Shown piece by piece: positions 36,830-49,200 of a stretch of 64,000 bases of DNA. A model generated the notes under the pieces. That model did not search any database. It was not told the origin of the DNA and saw nothing but the letters and a program-made list of their open reading frames with translations. The position numbers were made by a program, and so were the translations under genes. Source of the DNA: Euryodendron excelsum (taxonomy: Eukaryota > Streptophyta > Magnoliopsida > Ericales > Pentaphylacaceae); contig CM065380.1 in NCBI GenBank assembly GCA_033060915.1, positions 47,972,001-48,036,000 on the forward strand, written 5' to 3'. Position 1 is the first letter of the stretch, and each line of letters starts with the position of its first letter.

Positions 36830-37380
36830 TCTGGGGCCATAACCTTCACAGATGATGACTTGGCTGGGGTCCAATTGCCACACAATGACGCATTAGTGGT
36901 AACTCTACGATTGGGGGACTGTGATGTAAAAAGACTGCTGATTGATTAAAGAAGCTCCTCCGAAGTTATATTCTACGACCTCTTTAAGAAGCTAGGACTA
37001 AAAGACGCTGATCTCCAGTAATCTTTGAACCCCCTAGTCGGATTCAGCTTGGATCCGGTTTGGCTGTTGGGAAAAGTAGTTATCTCGGTTACTGCAGGAG
37101 GGATTACTATTCAAACGGAGTTCCTGGTAGTCAATGTGCCTTCACCCTACAATGCAATCATGGGTCGGACATGTTTGCACCTTATGAAAGCCATACCTTC
37201 GTCCTATCATCAATTGATCTGTTTTTCGATACCGGGAGGAGTAGGAGAGATAAGAGGGGACCAAGTAGCGGCTAAGCAATGCTTTCTAACGGCATGCGCC
37301 ACAAAAGAGATAGCAAGTAAGGCGCAGATGATGGAACTCCACGTAGACACGCCCACAATTGATGATGTGGGGCTACTATA
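36830..37380 (+). pseudogene. Retrotransposon aspartic protease
   Basis: The region FTDDDLAGVQLPHND, LLID, VIFYDLFKKLGL and NAIMGRTCLH matches the retropepsin order of plant gypsy elements. The codon directly after the active-site Asp (36944-36946) is a stop, TAA at 36947-36949, and the following conserved Gly reads Arg, so the enzyme is lost. Confidence 0.8.
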
Positions 37381-37402
37381 AAAAAATAAGGCCATTGAGG
37401 AT

Positions 37403-38720
37403 TTGAAGAAGATTTACATAGATCGGCACAGTGAAGAGAAGTACTTCGTTCTCAGCACCTCTCTGTCCAAATCTGAGAAAAAATTATTGATTAACCTATT
37501 GGCGAAATATATTAAAGTATTTGCCAAAACACCGTATGATATGCTTGGAATTGATCCACATGTAGCTTGCCACAGACTTAGCATGGACCCACAGTGCCGA
37601 CCTGTGGTCCAGAAGGGGAGAAGGGCAGCAACTCAACATATGGACGCTGTAATCGTAGAGGTGGACAGGCTCCTTGACGCAGGGGCAATACGGGAAGTCT
37701 AATACCCACGCTGGCTCTCAAACACAGTGGTTGTAAAAAAGAAGAATGGTAAGTGGAGGATTTGTGTAGACTTCACTGACTTAAATAAGGCATGCCCCAA
37801 GGACCCTTTCCCACTTTCAAAGATTGACCAGTTTGTAGATGTAACGGCTGGATTTGAGAAAATGAGCTTCTTAGATGCCTACCGAGGGTATCACCAAATC
37901 CTGCTTCATGAGGAAGATCAAGAAAAAACTGCCTTCATCACCCCAAAGGGCATCTTCTATTATAAAGTAATGCACTTTAGTCTAAAGAACGCATACGCCA
38001 CCTATCAGAGATTAGTCACCAAGATATTCAAGCAACGCATCGGCAACATTATTGAAGTATACATCGACGACATGGTGTTCAAAAGCAAGGTCGGCAGACA
38101 GCACTTGGCCGATCTAAATGAAGTGTTTGAAATTCTGAAAAGCTACCTGAGGCTCAATGCTTCTAAGTGTGTGTTTGAGGTAAGCTTTGGAAAGTTTCTA
38201 GGATTTTTGGTTACTCACTGAGGGATTGAAGCAGATCCAAATCAAATAAGTGCAATCTAGAATATTCAGGCCCCGAAGAACATCAAGGAAGTCCAAAAGT
38301 TGACCGAGATGGCAGCAGCTCTCAACCGATTTATTAGTTGATCCTCAAACAAGTGTCGGACATTCTTCCAACTTCTAAAAAAATGGGAGGAGTTCAATTG
38401 GAGCCCTGACTGCGACCAGGGCCTTGCAGACCCGAAGAAATATTTATCCCAGCCACCACTACTGTCTACGCCACTAAAACACGAAGAGCTCTATCTTTAT
38501 TTGACGGTAAGCGTCGTTTTACTGTGACAGCAGGACGGGCAACAGAAGCCAGTCTACTATATCAGCAAAACTCTTCTGGGGGCAAAGAGCAGATATCTTC
38601 CACTCGTGAAGCTGGCCCTTGTATTTGTGATGGCGTCACGAAAGTTGGTGCACTACTTCAGGGCCCATACAATTAATGTCCTTATAGACCATCAGCTTAA
38701 GCCACTCCTCAAAAGAGCCG
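37403..38720 (+). pseudogene. Reverse transcriptase and RNase H
   Basis: Fingers and palm blocks are clear: [43 protein letters not shown], the catalytic YIDDM (near 38060) and FLGFLVTH. The RNase H-like part (YYISKTLLGAKSRYLPLVKL) lies at about 38550-38640. Stops interrupt it at 37700, 38219, 38258 and 38339, all at codons where CAA, CGA or TGG is expected. Confidence 0.92.
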
Positions 38721-38929
38721 ACTTTCAGGAAGACTCGTAAAATGGGCAGTGGAGCTGGGAGAGTTCGATATCAAATTTTTACCTAGGTCAGTAGTAAAAG
38801 GTCAGGTACGTATAGATTTCATTGCTGAATTTTCTATTGAATTGTCCTAGGAACCCATTCAAACAACTGACACCGATCAAACAAACAATGAACCCTCCCT
38901 AGAACTATGGGAGATAAGTGATCATTGGA

Positions 38930-39510
38930 AGCCTTTTGTTGATGGAGCATCCAACGACAAGGGGGCAGGATCAGGCATAGTACTCATCACACTAGATGGC
39001 ATGGCATTGGAACAGGCAATAAAGTTAGAGTTTACAGCTTCAAATAATGAGTTAGAATACGAGGCCGAGCTATAGAACTCAAAATTATCCAGATAGCTAT
39101 ATATTCAGATTCCTAGTTGGTGGTTAACCAGATTATGTGGGAGTATGCAGCAAAGACCGATAGGAAGGCACAGTACCTAGCAAAAGCAAAAGACCTTCTT
39201 GGTAAATTCAACAAATACAAACTTCATCAAATTAGTCGTGACAGCAACGCTCATGCTGATGCCTTAGCAACTCTGGCGGCCCTGAAGTCAGGATCAAAGA
39301 GAATAATTCATGTTGAGACGCTCCCCAGCCCAAGCATATTTCAGGAAGAAGCGCAAGCCTTGGCTATTAAGCAGTTAGGACTATCTTGGATGGACCCGAT
39401 CATCTCTTACCTCGACAAAGACGAGTTGCCACAAGACAAGAATGAGGCCAAAAGAATCAAGAACAAGTCACTAAGGTACTGGCTATCACCCGAGAAAGAA
39501 CTGTATTGAA
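38930..39510 (+). pseudogene. Second (archaeal-type, aRNH) RNase H domain
   Basis: [17 protein letters not shown], the [10 protein letters not shown] segment, AIYSDS and DSNAHADALATLAAL supply the acidic residues of an RNase H fold located between the polymerase-RNase H and the integrase. This duplicated RNase H is characteristic of the Tat lineage. A stop (TAG 39114) follows the third acidic block, where CAG is expected. Confidence 0.85.
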
Positions 39511-39559
39511 GGTCATTCACTGGCCCCTATCTTTATTGTGTCCAACCTGACAAAGTGTA

Positions 39560-40440
39560 GGGTATTCTGTTTGAAATCCATGAAGGTATCTGTTGGAGTC
39601 ATGTTGGTGGAAGATCTCTTACGCACCGAGCTATTTCTCAAGGCTATTAGTAGCCCTATATGTAGAAAGATGCCGCCCAGCATGTCCTAAAATATGAAAA
39701 GTGCCACAAGTTCTCTCTGATAATCCCCCAGCCTGCTGAAGACCTCACTATAATCACTAGCCCGTGACCTTTTGCACAGTGGGGGTTGGACATAGTTGAC
39801 CCACTACCCCAAGCTCCAAGAAATAAATGATTCCTCGTAGTGGCAACTGACTACTTTACAAAGTGGGTCGAAGCAGAACCTTATCTACTATCAGAGAAGT
39901 TAACGCTAAGAGGTTTGCATGAAGGAGCATTGTTACAAGACTTGGCATACCCTGTGCACTGGTTTCAGATAACGGTACCCAGTTCGACGATAACATGTTT
40001 AGAGAATTCTGCAGCGGGCTTGGGATCAGGAATTATTATTCAACGCCAGCCTACCCACAGTGCAATGGACAAGCTGAAATATTAAACAAGACCGTGTTAA
40101 ATGGAATAAAAAAGATGCTGAAAAAAGCAAAGGAAAGATAGGTCAAAGAGCTGCCAAGTGTTTTATGGTCCTACAGAACCACTCCAAGGAGATCTACTGG
40201 AGAAACCCCATTCTCAATGGCATATGGGGTGGAGGCAGTGATACCCTTGGAAGTTGGATTCCTTACCATTAGATCGGCAGCATTCGACACTGGCCTCAAC
40301 GACCAGACTTTGGTAAAGGATCTTGATCTTATTGAAGAGAAAAAGGGAAGTTGCCTTACTCAAGCTTACTGGATATCATCAATAATTATGCCATGCCTAC
40401 AACAAACGAGTTTAGCCAAGAGCTTTTGTTCCCAGTGAAC
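39560..40440 (+). pseudogene. Integrase
   Basis: A decayed zinc-binding region is followed by the DDE core: GLDIVD (Asp codon about 39789), TDYFTKWVEAEP, SDNGTQF (about 39966) and GQAEILNK with the Glu, then a conserved RTTPRRSTGETPF and YGVEAVIPLEV. The pieces fall in more than one frame and contain stops, so it is inactive. Confidence 0.88.
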
Positions 40441-40690
40441 TAGTGTTAAGAAAAGTACTGTGGGCAACTAAGAACGCGGCAGATGGGAACCTCGGCCCAA
40501 ATTGGGAAGGCTATAGAGTTGCGTCCCAGGTCGGCGTGGGGGCATACCGATTGAAAATTGTCGAAGAAGGATGACAACTACCCCGACCATGGAACGCTAA
40601 CAATCTTAGGAAGTTCTACCAATAGCAGTCTTTATATTCCCAAAGGATGTAATTACCAACAATAGTATTTTATTACATATTATCAATAAA

Positions 40691-40853
40691 CTTGGTCCTA
40701 CCCAAGTTGGACAGGTCTGCCAATGAAGGCCACAAAAACCAAGTGTAAAAACTTGGTCCTGTCCAAGTTGGGCAGGTCGGCTAATGAAGGCCCCAAAAAC
40801 CAAGTGTAAAAACTTGGTCCTGTCCAAGTTAGACAAGTTGGCCAATGAAGGCG
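40691..40853 (+). repeat. 61 bp tandem repeat, about 2.7 copies
   Basis: Copies begin CTTGGTCCT at 40691, 40752 and 40813, and each contains CAAGTT-G-CAGGTCGG-like text and CAATGAAGG. They lie between integrase and the antisense gene of the Tat element, a region known to carry variable tandem repeats in this lineage. Confidence 0.9.
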
Positions 40854-41130
40854 ATAAATATCAAAGATTGTTGAGCAAATAAAAACTAAGAAACCCTTGG
40901 CAGGTCGGCAAAAGAATGGCCAAAACACACTCAACTTGGTAAAAAATTAGGAACTGATTTGGGTTACACAGTTCAGCCAAAATGACTTAGCCTAAAAACT
41001 AGTAGGAGATCAAGTGTGAAGCAAAAACATTGAAAAGACTTAAACATAAAACCATTCTATGAAAAAGAACATGGGACAGTCTCATTCCATCATAAACAGA
41101 TTACAAAAATGTTCTGCCAACAGGAACAAA

Positions 41131-43393
41131 CTACAACGACGGAACGGTAATAGGAATAACTTCAAATGAAGACAAACTAGCACTAGTTTTAGTAAGAGAT
41201 AGCTCGACGGCAACATCATTCGAAGCAGAGGGTTGTTCAGCAACAACGTTCAGATCGGTGGGCTGACTTGTCTCGACAAGTCTCATTTCAGCAAGAGGAT
41301 TCTCCATAATAGGAGGCAAGTTTGCATGAAGGCTGGTTTTAGTTGGGTTGACCCTATGAAAAGCCTCTTCTTCTTCTCCTTCACCTTCATCATCCTCTGC
41401 GTCAGATCCCAGGACGGCATCAGCTCAAATTGGTATCTCTGTCCAAAAAAGAGAGGATTTGTCTAGAGCTTGCTTTCTCAGGGCCGCCTTCCAGCCTTTT
41501 TGAAAAAGTTGGTCTAGATCTGCTTCACTTGAGCTTCGTAAACGTCCCCAGCATCCTCGTAGCCCTTTGTATATTGGGCCTGAGACTCTGGCTTAGACTT
41601 CTCCAAGTCCATTACTACTTCAGCCAAACCTGCCTTAGCTTCAGACTCCAACTTCTCAGCTTCAACAACTCTAGCCTTCAAAGGTTCATTTTTTGTCTTC
41701 ATTGCCTGGAAGTCCTCGTCTTTCTGCTTCAATTTAGCTTGGGTTTCGGCAAGTTTAGCTCTACCACTTCATATCACCGCCTTTGCTACTCGGTCGTCCC
41801 CCTCTATGACGTGGAAGTAGTCCTTTAGCTCGTTGTATTTTTATAGCAGGCTCTTATGCCGATCACGTAGGCTACAGTGGCGCTACATGGCTTCCAAGCC
41901 TTAAATGGCACCTTGGTAAAAAACACAGCAATTCACTGCATCAGCAAAAAAGTCGAGCAGAAAATTCAATCAAAAAGCAGAATGGGAAGATAACTTACCA
42001 CCATAGAGGCATGAGCGACCCCTTTAAAGATATCTTCAGTAGATGTCTCACTCAATTCCTTGATATCTCCAGGCGGCACAATGGCCTAAAGAGCCCCAAT
42101 GGCAACATCGGCATTAAAAAGAACCGAGTCCTCAGAAGTCATGGCATGACCCCCAACTCGTGGCTAAACCACGAACTCCTCAGCCTTCTATTCCTTACCC
42201 TTGCCCCTATTTTCTCCCTCAGGGTATGCCGATCTCTCCAAATCTTCATCAGCCTCAATAGCCTTCACCAGTCTGTTCCTCTTCTTCGCTTCTGGGGGCA
42301 CTATTGGCTCCACCAGATCTATTACTGGGGGCATTGCCGGGGCTTTGACGGCTGGAGGAGGCATGGACGTGGAAGTAGCAACGACACTGGCGTCCACAGA
42401 TGTGCTTGCCCCATTCCCCTTCCTCTTATTAGTCGTATTCTTCTTGAGGAGGGCTGCTAGATTGTGGGGCAGTGGACGATCCATACTAGTTTCAGTGATA
42501 GGCAGTTGAAGCTGGACAGATGGAAAGTCGCCGAGCTGGTGTAGGTTGCCCTCCACCTTCTGAAAGGCAATCACGTCCTCTGGAACTCCGAAAATGGCCG
42601 AGAAAGACTGGTACCAAATTGGGTATCCCAGCAGTATGTGTGTAGCTTGGCCAATCCCTCTCAAATCTCCCTCACCCTTGTATGCCCAGACTTGCTCAAG
42701 AGCAGCGAGGTCCACTCCAACTTGTTCAATTTCCTTGTCTTTGATGCCGAAGTCAGCTACAAAGGCAAAAATACAGTATTAGGATTAACAGAGACAGGAG
42801 AAAGTAGAGATAGAAGAAAAACCTGTTAGAAAAGGTGGGGATCCACCTATTTTCTTCGAAACTCGGGGGCATCTCATTGTTGGGAGAACCTCCTTTAGGA
42901 TGTTCCCAAACTCCCATGGCCCGCTTACTCTTACAATCACATCATCAATCCCCTTCCCTCAACTAGGGAGAAATTAGACTAATTCCCTAGGTGCACCCCT
43001 AACACGGAAGTGATACCCCCTTTAGTCCGACCTAACCTCATTTAACTCTACACCCGTGTAGTAGTAATCAAACTCATAAAGGCCCAGGTTCTGGTTTAGA
43101 CGCTTATTTAGTTCGGCTATCCCTATAACTATTATATAGTCGTTAGACTGAAGTTGGATGGGGGCGATTCCATAATGGTTCAAGACAGCAGTAAGGAAAG
43201 GGTGAACCAGGAACCTAAGTCCACCCTCAACAATGGTAATCAAGGGGAAAGGAGTCCCCTCTTCTTTTTTGAACCAGCCATCGTCCTTGGGCTCGAGTAA
43301 TTTTATATCGACCCCTTCTGGGAAGTCATACCTACGTTTAAAGGCTACAACGGCGACAGGACTATCGACCATATTCCAAAGCTTATTCGCCAT
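41131..43393 (-). pseudogene. Antisense intron-containing gene of the Tat element ('putative gypsy type transposon' family, PF04195-like)
   Basis: On the minus strand, exon 1 (43393 to 42823) encodes MANKLWNM and then FPLITIVEGGLRFLVHPFL, NHYGIAPIQLQSNDYI, the conserved block of the PF04195-like proteins. A 66 bp intron (42822-42757, GT-AG) joins in frame to exon 2 (42756 to about 41999) with DFGIKDKEIEQVGVDLAALE, a Pro/Ala-rich linker and a basic patch. A donor GTAAGT at 41998 and a probable acceptor near 41905 lead to a coiled-coil segment (EAEKLESEAKAGLAEVV) and an acidic C-terminus ending at 41131. Several stops break it. Function in the element is unknown; related antisense ORFs are known from Tat elements. 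Confidence 0.75.
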
Positions 43394-43683
43394 GGAAGAT
43401 AACTTAAAGGATCCTAGGGATTTCTACTGGAGAAGTAAAGAAAGAAGATCGAAATGAGAATGACTTACAGAGTTTTTTCGTAGAGGAGCAAAATCAGAGA
43501 GTACACAAAGTATCACCGATCTGGCGTTTCACTTGGACGGAAGGACTTCACACTTACAGAAAATCATGAATTGATTGCAAGAGCGCATTGGGTTTCCCAA
43601 CAATCACGTCTCATTAAATGGTAAATGATGACTAAACCGGGCATGGGCCATCTATCGTGCATCTTCAGTTGTAAACCACCAGC

Positions 43684-43735
43684 CCCAACCCCAGCCCCAG
43701 CCCCCTTCTAAAGGGCACTAGGGTTGGGAGACAAT
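43684..43735 (+). other. C-rich stretch and candidate polypurine tract before the 3' LTR
   Basis: CCCCAACCCCAGCCCCAG is followed by AGGGTTGGGAGA (about 43718-43731), the likely polypurine tract for plus-strand priming, adjoining the LTR start. Confidence 0.5.
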
Positions 43736-44238
43736 TGTGGGTCAAAATAATAAGGTCCAAAATTATTGTACTAGGCTTGCTTGGAGACATACCTCCGACC
43801 TGGGCTAAGAAAGGCCCAAGTTAACCAATACCTAGGCAAAGACCCCAATTGTGGTAAATTTAGCTCAGATCTAATAAAGACCAAGTTGGTGAAGCATATG
43901 CAAGTTTATTCCTGAAACGATTAGGACATTAAGCAGTTATCCAAAGGAGATAAACTCTTAGAAGGAGACATAATACAATTTCCTATGGGACTAAGGCATT
44001 CCAAACACTATAAATACCCCACGCCATTAAAGGTGTAAGGTATCTTCACTTGAGTCCTAGCTCTCCATATTTTATTCGATTCATTGTGGTTAAGCTTGCT
44101 AACTTAATCATCAGAGTGCCTTCGACTTAAAGAGGGCTGATACATTCTCATCGTCTTTTTTTTTTTATTACAGATCGTTCGTGCTCGTCAATTCGGTTTT
44201 GAGAGTTCAACTGGGCTTTCCTAAAAATCTCACATACA
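43736..44238 (+). repeat. 3' LTR (503 bp)
   Basis: Starts TGTGGGTC and ends CACATACA. TATA box CTATAAATA at about 44008. It is followed by the duplicated target ATAAG. Confidence 0.92.
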
Positions 44239-44243
44239 ATAAG
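44239..44243 (+). repeat. Target site duplication ATAAG (right)
   Basis: Matches 34515-34519 exactly. Confidence 0.85.
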
Positions 44244-44478
44244 TTTTAAAACAAAAAATATTTTTAAAACTATATATAAAAATAAAATATTTAAAAATTT
44301 GAGAGGGCAACCATCCACTGAACTTTTTTTCTATCCAAATGGGCCTTGTTGAGGTACCTTATTACCAAGCTATATGCAGCAGCATATCCTATTTTGTGTG
44401 TTTGTGCATGCACTAGTGTAGGTGTGAGTGAAAAAGTTTATTAGGAAAAATTATTTTATTCCTTGGTCTTACTCCTTA

Positions 44479-44640
44479 TTTTACAATGATCATGGGTCCA
44501 TTATTATGTGGGATCAAATACTTTGACTAGTGCACAAGGTCCATGATATTGTGAACTCATTTTACAATGATCATGGGTCCATTATTATATGGTATCAAAT
44601 ACTTTGACTAGTGAACAAGGTCCATGATATTGTGAGTGAA
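44479..44640 (+). repeat. Tandem duplication, 81 bp period, two copies
   Basis: Both copies read TTACAATGATCATGGGTCC and CAAATACTTTGACTAGTG with few differences. Confidence 0.9.
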
Positions 44641-46220
44641 GGATGGCCACGTAATACTTTAAAAATACTAAATAATTATTCTTTATAAAGAGGATTCTTA
44701 GTCTCTTTGGTATGTTGTAGGGCCAAAACCCTGGAGAGAGTAAATGGTGAATCGAATCATAGATCAAAATCATGTGAAGGCACCATTATCACAGAGCTAA
44801 CTCTTCTTCTAGAAAAGCTTAAATTTGGTCTCTAATCAATAGATATATAAAAATTATAATTCAATGCACAAAGCTCCTATCATTACATCGTCTAAGAAGA
44901 GGTTAGATACACGTAATCTAATTTATGCAGATAGAGAGATTGTTTCTATATTTCAAGCATACGACCCTAAGATTGTAATAGAACAACCTTATCGCTATGT
45001 TAGATTCGTTCGAGAAACAAATTCATTATTAGTTTTAAAAAAAAATTCAAAATTTCAAGATATGGGCTGAATTTAGATCTATTAGTCTTAAGAAGGGGCT
45101 TTTACAATCAAGCGTACACAAGGGTGCATATAAACCTATATCTATCAATATCATTAGAAGCAAGAAATGGAGGATAACATATACATTAACATAACACATA
45201 CAATTCTTATGCCTATATAAAAAAAAAAGTACAAATAAAAATGTCAAAAAAAGTACAAATAAAAATGGAAAAACCTCATCTTTCCCCTTTTCATTTAACA
45301 TATATTCATTTTGGCGCTCTCAACTTGAATGCCTTAATTTTAACCATTTCCTCTCAGTTTTGCCCACATTCAAAATAAATCTGATATATTCTCTTACAAG
45401 TGCACCGTTATGTCACCTAGTTCACGTATATTCATGTGTAATTTGGTAACTTTAAAATCTATTCTGGAAAAAAATCTAGTGATTTTTCCACCCTCTTTTG
45501 GATGAGCAATTAAAAATAGACTTTAAAAAAGTTAATGTAGCATTTTTATGAAATACATGAAAGTAAAATATATATTAAAAAAAAGTCTTATCACTTGTGG
45601 ATAGAAGCATAACTTTTTTTTTTTTTTTTTGTTGACATAAGGCCATAAGGGGTACAAAAATGAGGACAACACAATCACATACAAGGTTTGTTTGGAATAG
45701 ATGCAAAAATGGTAGAAAATGGATAATAATGTGGCATGTCAAAAGTTGAGAGGGCACTTTGCTTATGGATGCTTAGGTTCAATTTCTGCTGCTAGTAGTT
45801 TTTCTTGATAGGCGATCTATAAATTCTCAAGAATGATTACGGCTTGCCGTAATTTTGGACTGGGATAGTCTTCTCTCATCCTAAACTTTTTTGTACCAAA
45901 AAACAAAAAAATTTGAGAGGGCAAAAATGAATCTCCTTAAAACAAAAAGGGTTAAAAATTAAAAACTTTAAATATTTTTCTGCAGTAAATGCGCTGAATT
46001 GGTCCACCATTTTAAATTTTAAATATTTTTCAAACACAAACGGCTAGGAAAAATGCCAAATCCAAACTTTGGGAAAACAGCGAAGTACACGTGTCAAAAT
46101 CCCAGTTGTCTCCAACTTCCTTTCCTGGTTTCCCTCTCAAACAAAGGTTTGAATGCACACGATCCAAACACTCTCGACTCAATACAGTCGCTTCAATCAC
46201 GCCCTCTCTCTCTCTCCGCC
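44641..46220. other. Intergenic DNA before the coiled-coil gene
   Basis: No gene was recognised. An ORF at 44864-45070 has no family resemblance. A CT tract just before 46221 probably belongs to the leader of the next gene. Confidence 0.5.
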
Positions 46221-49200
46221 ATGGAAGACGATCACGAGAGCGGCTTCTGCACGGCTCTTGCGCCGCCGCCGCCTCTGGTCTGTCTGTCTCCATTCTCGCT
46301 TTCAGTCTCGCCCTCCCCCCGCCGGCTTTCGAGCCATTTCACCAGGCCGAACCGGCCATTGCGAGCAGCGAGACAACTGGCTTGGGTGTCTCTCCAGGGC
46401 AGGCTCGTTGGCGCCGAAGAAGCCAGCTCGGCTAGAACTATAGGGGGCGGGTTGAGCGCCGAAGAAGCCGTTGCTTGGGAGCTGTTCAGCCCCATTCATC
46501 GGATTCTCATCGTCGCCGTCGTTGCCGTTGCAGCCACAAATTCAAAGAAAAACATGCGGATTTGTCAGCTCAAAACATCTGTTGAACTTAGGGTTAGTAA
46601 TTAACTGAGTTTGAGTTTAATTAATTTTTCCCAATTTTTCTTTGTTGTCAATTTTATGTATACTATGTTTTGGGAAAAACGGTTTTGATTAATATATCTC
46701 TTGTTAAGGGTTATAGTGTACTCCAATTAATGAATTTGTCTTGAACTTGAATTTTGTTGGGATTTTATGCATGATTAATGGTTTAGGGATTCGTTTTGAT
46801 TTTTTTGCTGGAGGTAGTGTTTGGAGCTTTGTTTCATTGAATAGATCTGCCTTTAATTTGATGTTATTGTTAAATTAATTGATGTGTTCTTAGAGTTACC
46901 GATTCTGCTTCTGGGGTTTGTTTAATATATCTGTATGTGGTAGAGTTTACATTACTTTATGTCGTCCACATTTTCAGCTTAAAATTTGGTTAATAGTTAT
47001 AAATAATAAAAAAAGAGTTCTTTTCATTTTCCAATGTTGTTACCTTTTTTTTTTTTCCTCTGATGTAAATATAATGAAGGTGAATATTTTCTTGTCTAAA
47101 ACTAGGGGTTTGCATTGCAAATATTCATCTTTATTTTTCTTTTTTCAGGCCATGTATTATTTTATTTATGAAATACCATTTTTTTAATGTCCCAGTTACT
47201 TAATTTTTCTTATTCTTCAGAGAAAAATCTTGAGTTTTCATTTTTACGGTCAGTCAATTTTATGCATTAACTTCTCTATTTAGCCCCCATTTAATTTTTT
47301 AAATTCAATGAACTGTAAGAAGAAAATAAGAATTCTGAATACTTATTAGATGTGTGAAGAAGCTGTTAATGGCCTTAGTTCTGTTCTTGAATTATACTCA
47401 GGATCAAGTGCTTTTAAGCATGCAACAGAAGCTTGATATTTTATGCGAGCAAGTGAATTATATTAAAGATCAGCCTGAAACTTGGGTTGAGATGTCGTCT
47501 GGCAAGAATGTTGAATTCCTGTTCAATGAATCATTTGCCTCTGAAAAAGCTAAATCTATTGGCTGTTGTTGTCAGCTTTGTGATCAGCATCAGCCTTTAT
47601 CAAATGATCCTACGGTAAGAACATATTTTTAAATTGGTTACCTTCCTTGGATTTGGTATTTTAGTAGTGCTTAGTCATATGAGTAGTTTGTGATTGCCAC
47701 AGCTGTAAAACCTGATATTGGGTGCTGACCTATTTTTATTGTGTTGTTAGGATAATTCGGCAGTCAAATCATCTTGTGCGGATGAAATGTTTGAGTACAA
47801 AATGCCTCTCTCTAATGTGGCAGAACAAGAGGAGCGTCGCATGTCTGAGTTGTCGGATTGGACTCCCAGTGTCACTTCCTCTGTTGACATTCAGGTAATA
47901 GAATATCCGAAGCAACTTTTACTCTATAAATTTTCATTAAAATATATAAGGTACCAAAGGGGCCTTACAGTTGAGCTTCATGTCTTAGCAGTTTGATTTT
48001 GATAGTCTATTGCATTGCTAGTTCCCAATTCTGGTCAACCAGATAAACAATCTCACCATCAGTGCAAAGTACTAAGTTTTTGTTTAGTTTTTATTCCTTA
48101 TCTACTTTTCGGTCCTTAAGCACAATATCCTATATGAAAAATTCAACGATTCCGAATATGTAGATTTGCCGAATGCCTTTTGGAGGGTTTTTTGGATTGG
48201 TCACCAATTCAACTATACAATTTAGTCCTAGTCCTTTAATCTAGTGCATGCAACAAACGTATGTCAGAAGTAAATATGTAAGCAATCACATGCAAGACGA
48301 GGCACACAATATTTGAGCGTGAAAAATCCCAACTGGGTAAAAAATCATGGGAACCAAGCACTATAAAAAATGAATACAAAAGAGTCAACTTACAACCTCC
48401 CAATTCTCGGGTGCTGAATTCATGCGCTTGCAGGTGTGATCTTCTTGTATTGACCGAATCTTACGATCACATATATATCCTTTGATACGATTCTTCAATA
48501 CTTGATTGAGTGTCGAGCTTCACGATACCTTTGTAATCCACCATGAACTGAACTCAAACCCACCAATGCACTCGTATAATTCCCTTAATAGGAATACTCC
48601 ATCTTGAACTCTATCAGGACACCAACCGACGATGGAAGAATGTTGATCTTGCTAAGAATCAAGGTGGGAGCCTCTTATAGAAACCTTTAGAATTCTTTTC
48701 TCAGCAACTAGGCTCTCCCTCTTAATATAAGAGAATTTCTTTAATCAATCTCTTAGAGGTCTTAGACTGCACTTTTGGCCTTCCCATAGCCTCATATAGT
48801 AGAGGCATTCTGGGGTTTGTAGATTTCCAATCTAGTCAAAATCCTTACCAAAACTGATTTTTTCGAGATTCCAACAATAATAGTCTCGCGCGCTTCACTG
48901 GAGCAACATGTGGCGATGGGTGGTGAAGGTCAGACTTGGCTACCACAAGAAAGTGGCAACAGGTGGCGATGCTCTCAAGAAATTTGATAATTGATTTATC
49001 GCTGGAGCAAAAGGTGGCAACAAGTGTCAACATACACTGTTTGTGCCAAGACCATTTATCGCTACAGCCACGGGTGGCCACAGACAAATTTTCTCCTTTA
49101 AACTTTGAATTGATCATCCAACCACTTCTTAGCACAATGCTTGAATGAATAAATCTTCGGCTCACATACTAGCCTTTATTTCTTGTGACTACAACTCTCC

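Larger units (their letters stand above)
34520..44238 (+). mobile_element. Ty3/gypsy LTR retrotransposon, Tat type, full length but inactivated (9.7 kb)
   Basis: Complete architecture: 5' LTR, primer binding site, gag, protease, reverse transcriptase, RNase H, a second RNase H-like domain, integrase, 61 bp tandem repeats, antisense gene, purine-rich tract, 3' LTR, all inside a 5 bp duplication ATAAG. The extra RNase H between RT-RNase H and integrase, the long 3' region with tandem repeats and the antisense gene are known traits of the plant Tat lineage. The LTRs differ at roughly 65-70 of 500 positions by hand count, mostly transitions, so the insertion is old (millions of years at usual plant rates). 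Coding regions contain many stops and some frame changes. Confidence 0.93.

Noticed and set aside
42011..42510. Plus-strand frames of 100-149 codons in the Tat element
   Set aside because: They are shadows of the minus-strand antisense gene, whose exons join in frame and carry recognisable domains.
34520..44238. Considered whether the internal genes belong to a viral (pararetrovirus) insertion
   Set aside because: LTRs with a 5 bp duplication, an integrase and the Tat gene order show an LTR retrotransposon.
44864..45070. 68-codon frame starting MHKAPIITSSKKR
   Set aside because: No homology recognised, isolated in AT-rich DNA, no splice context.
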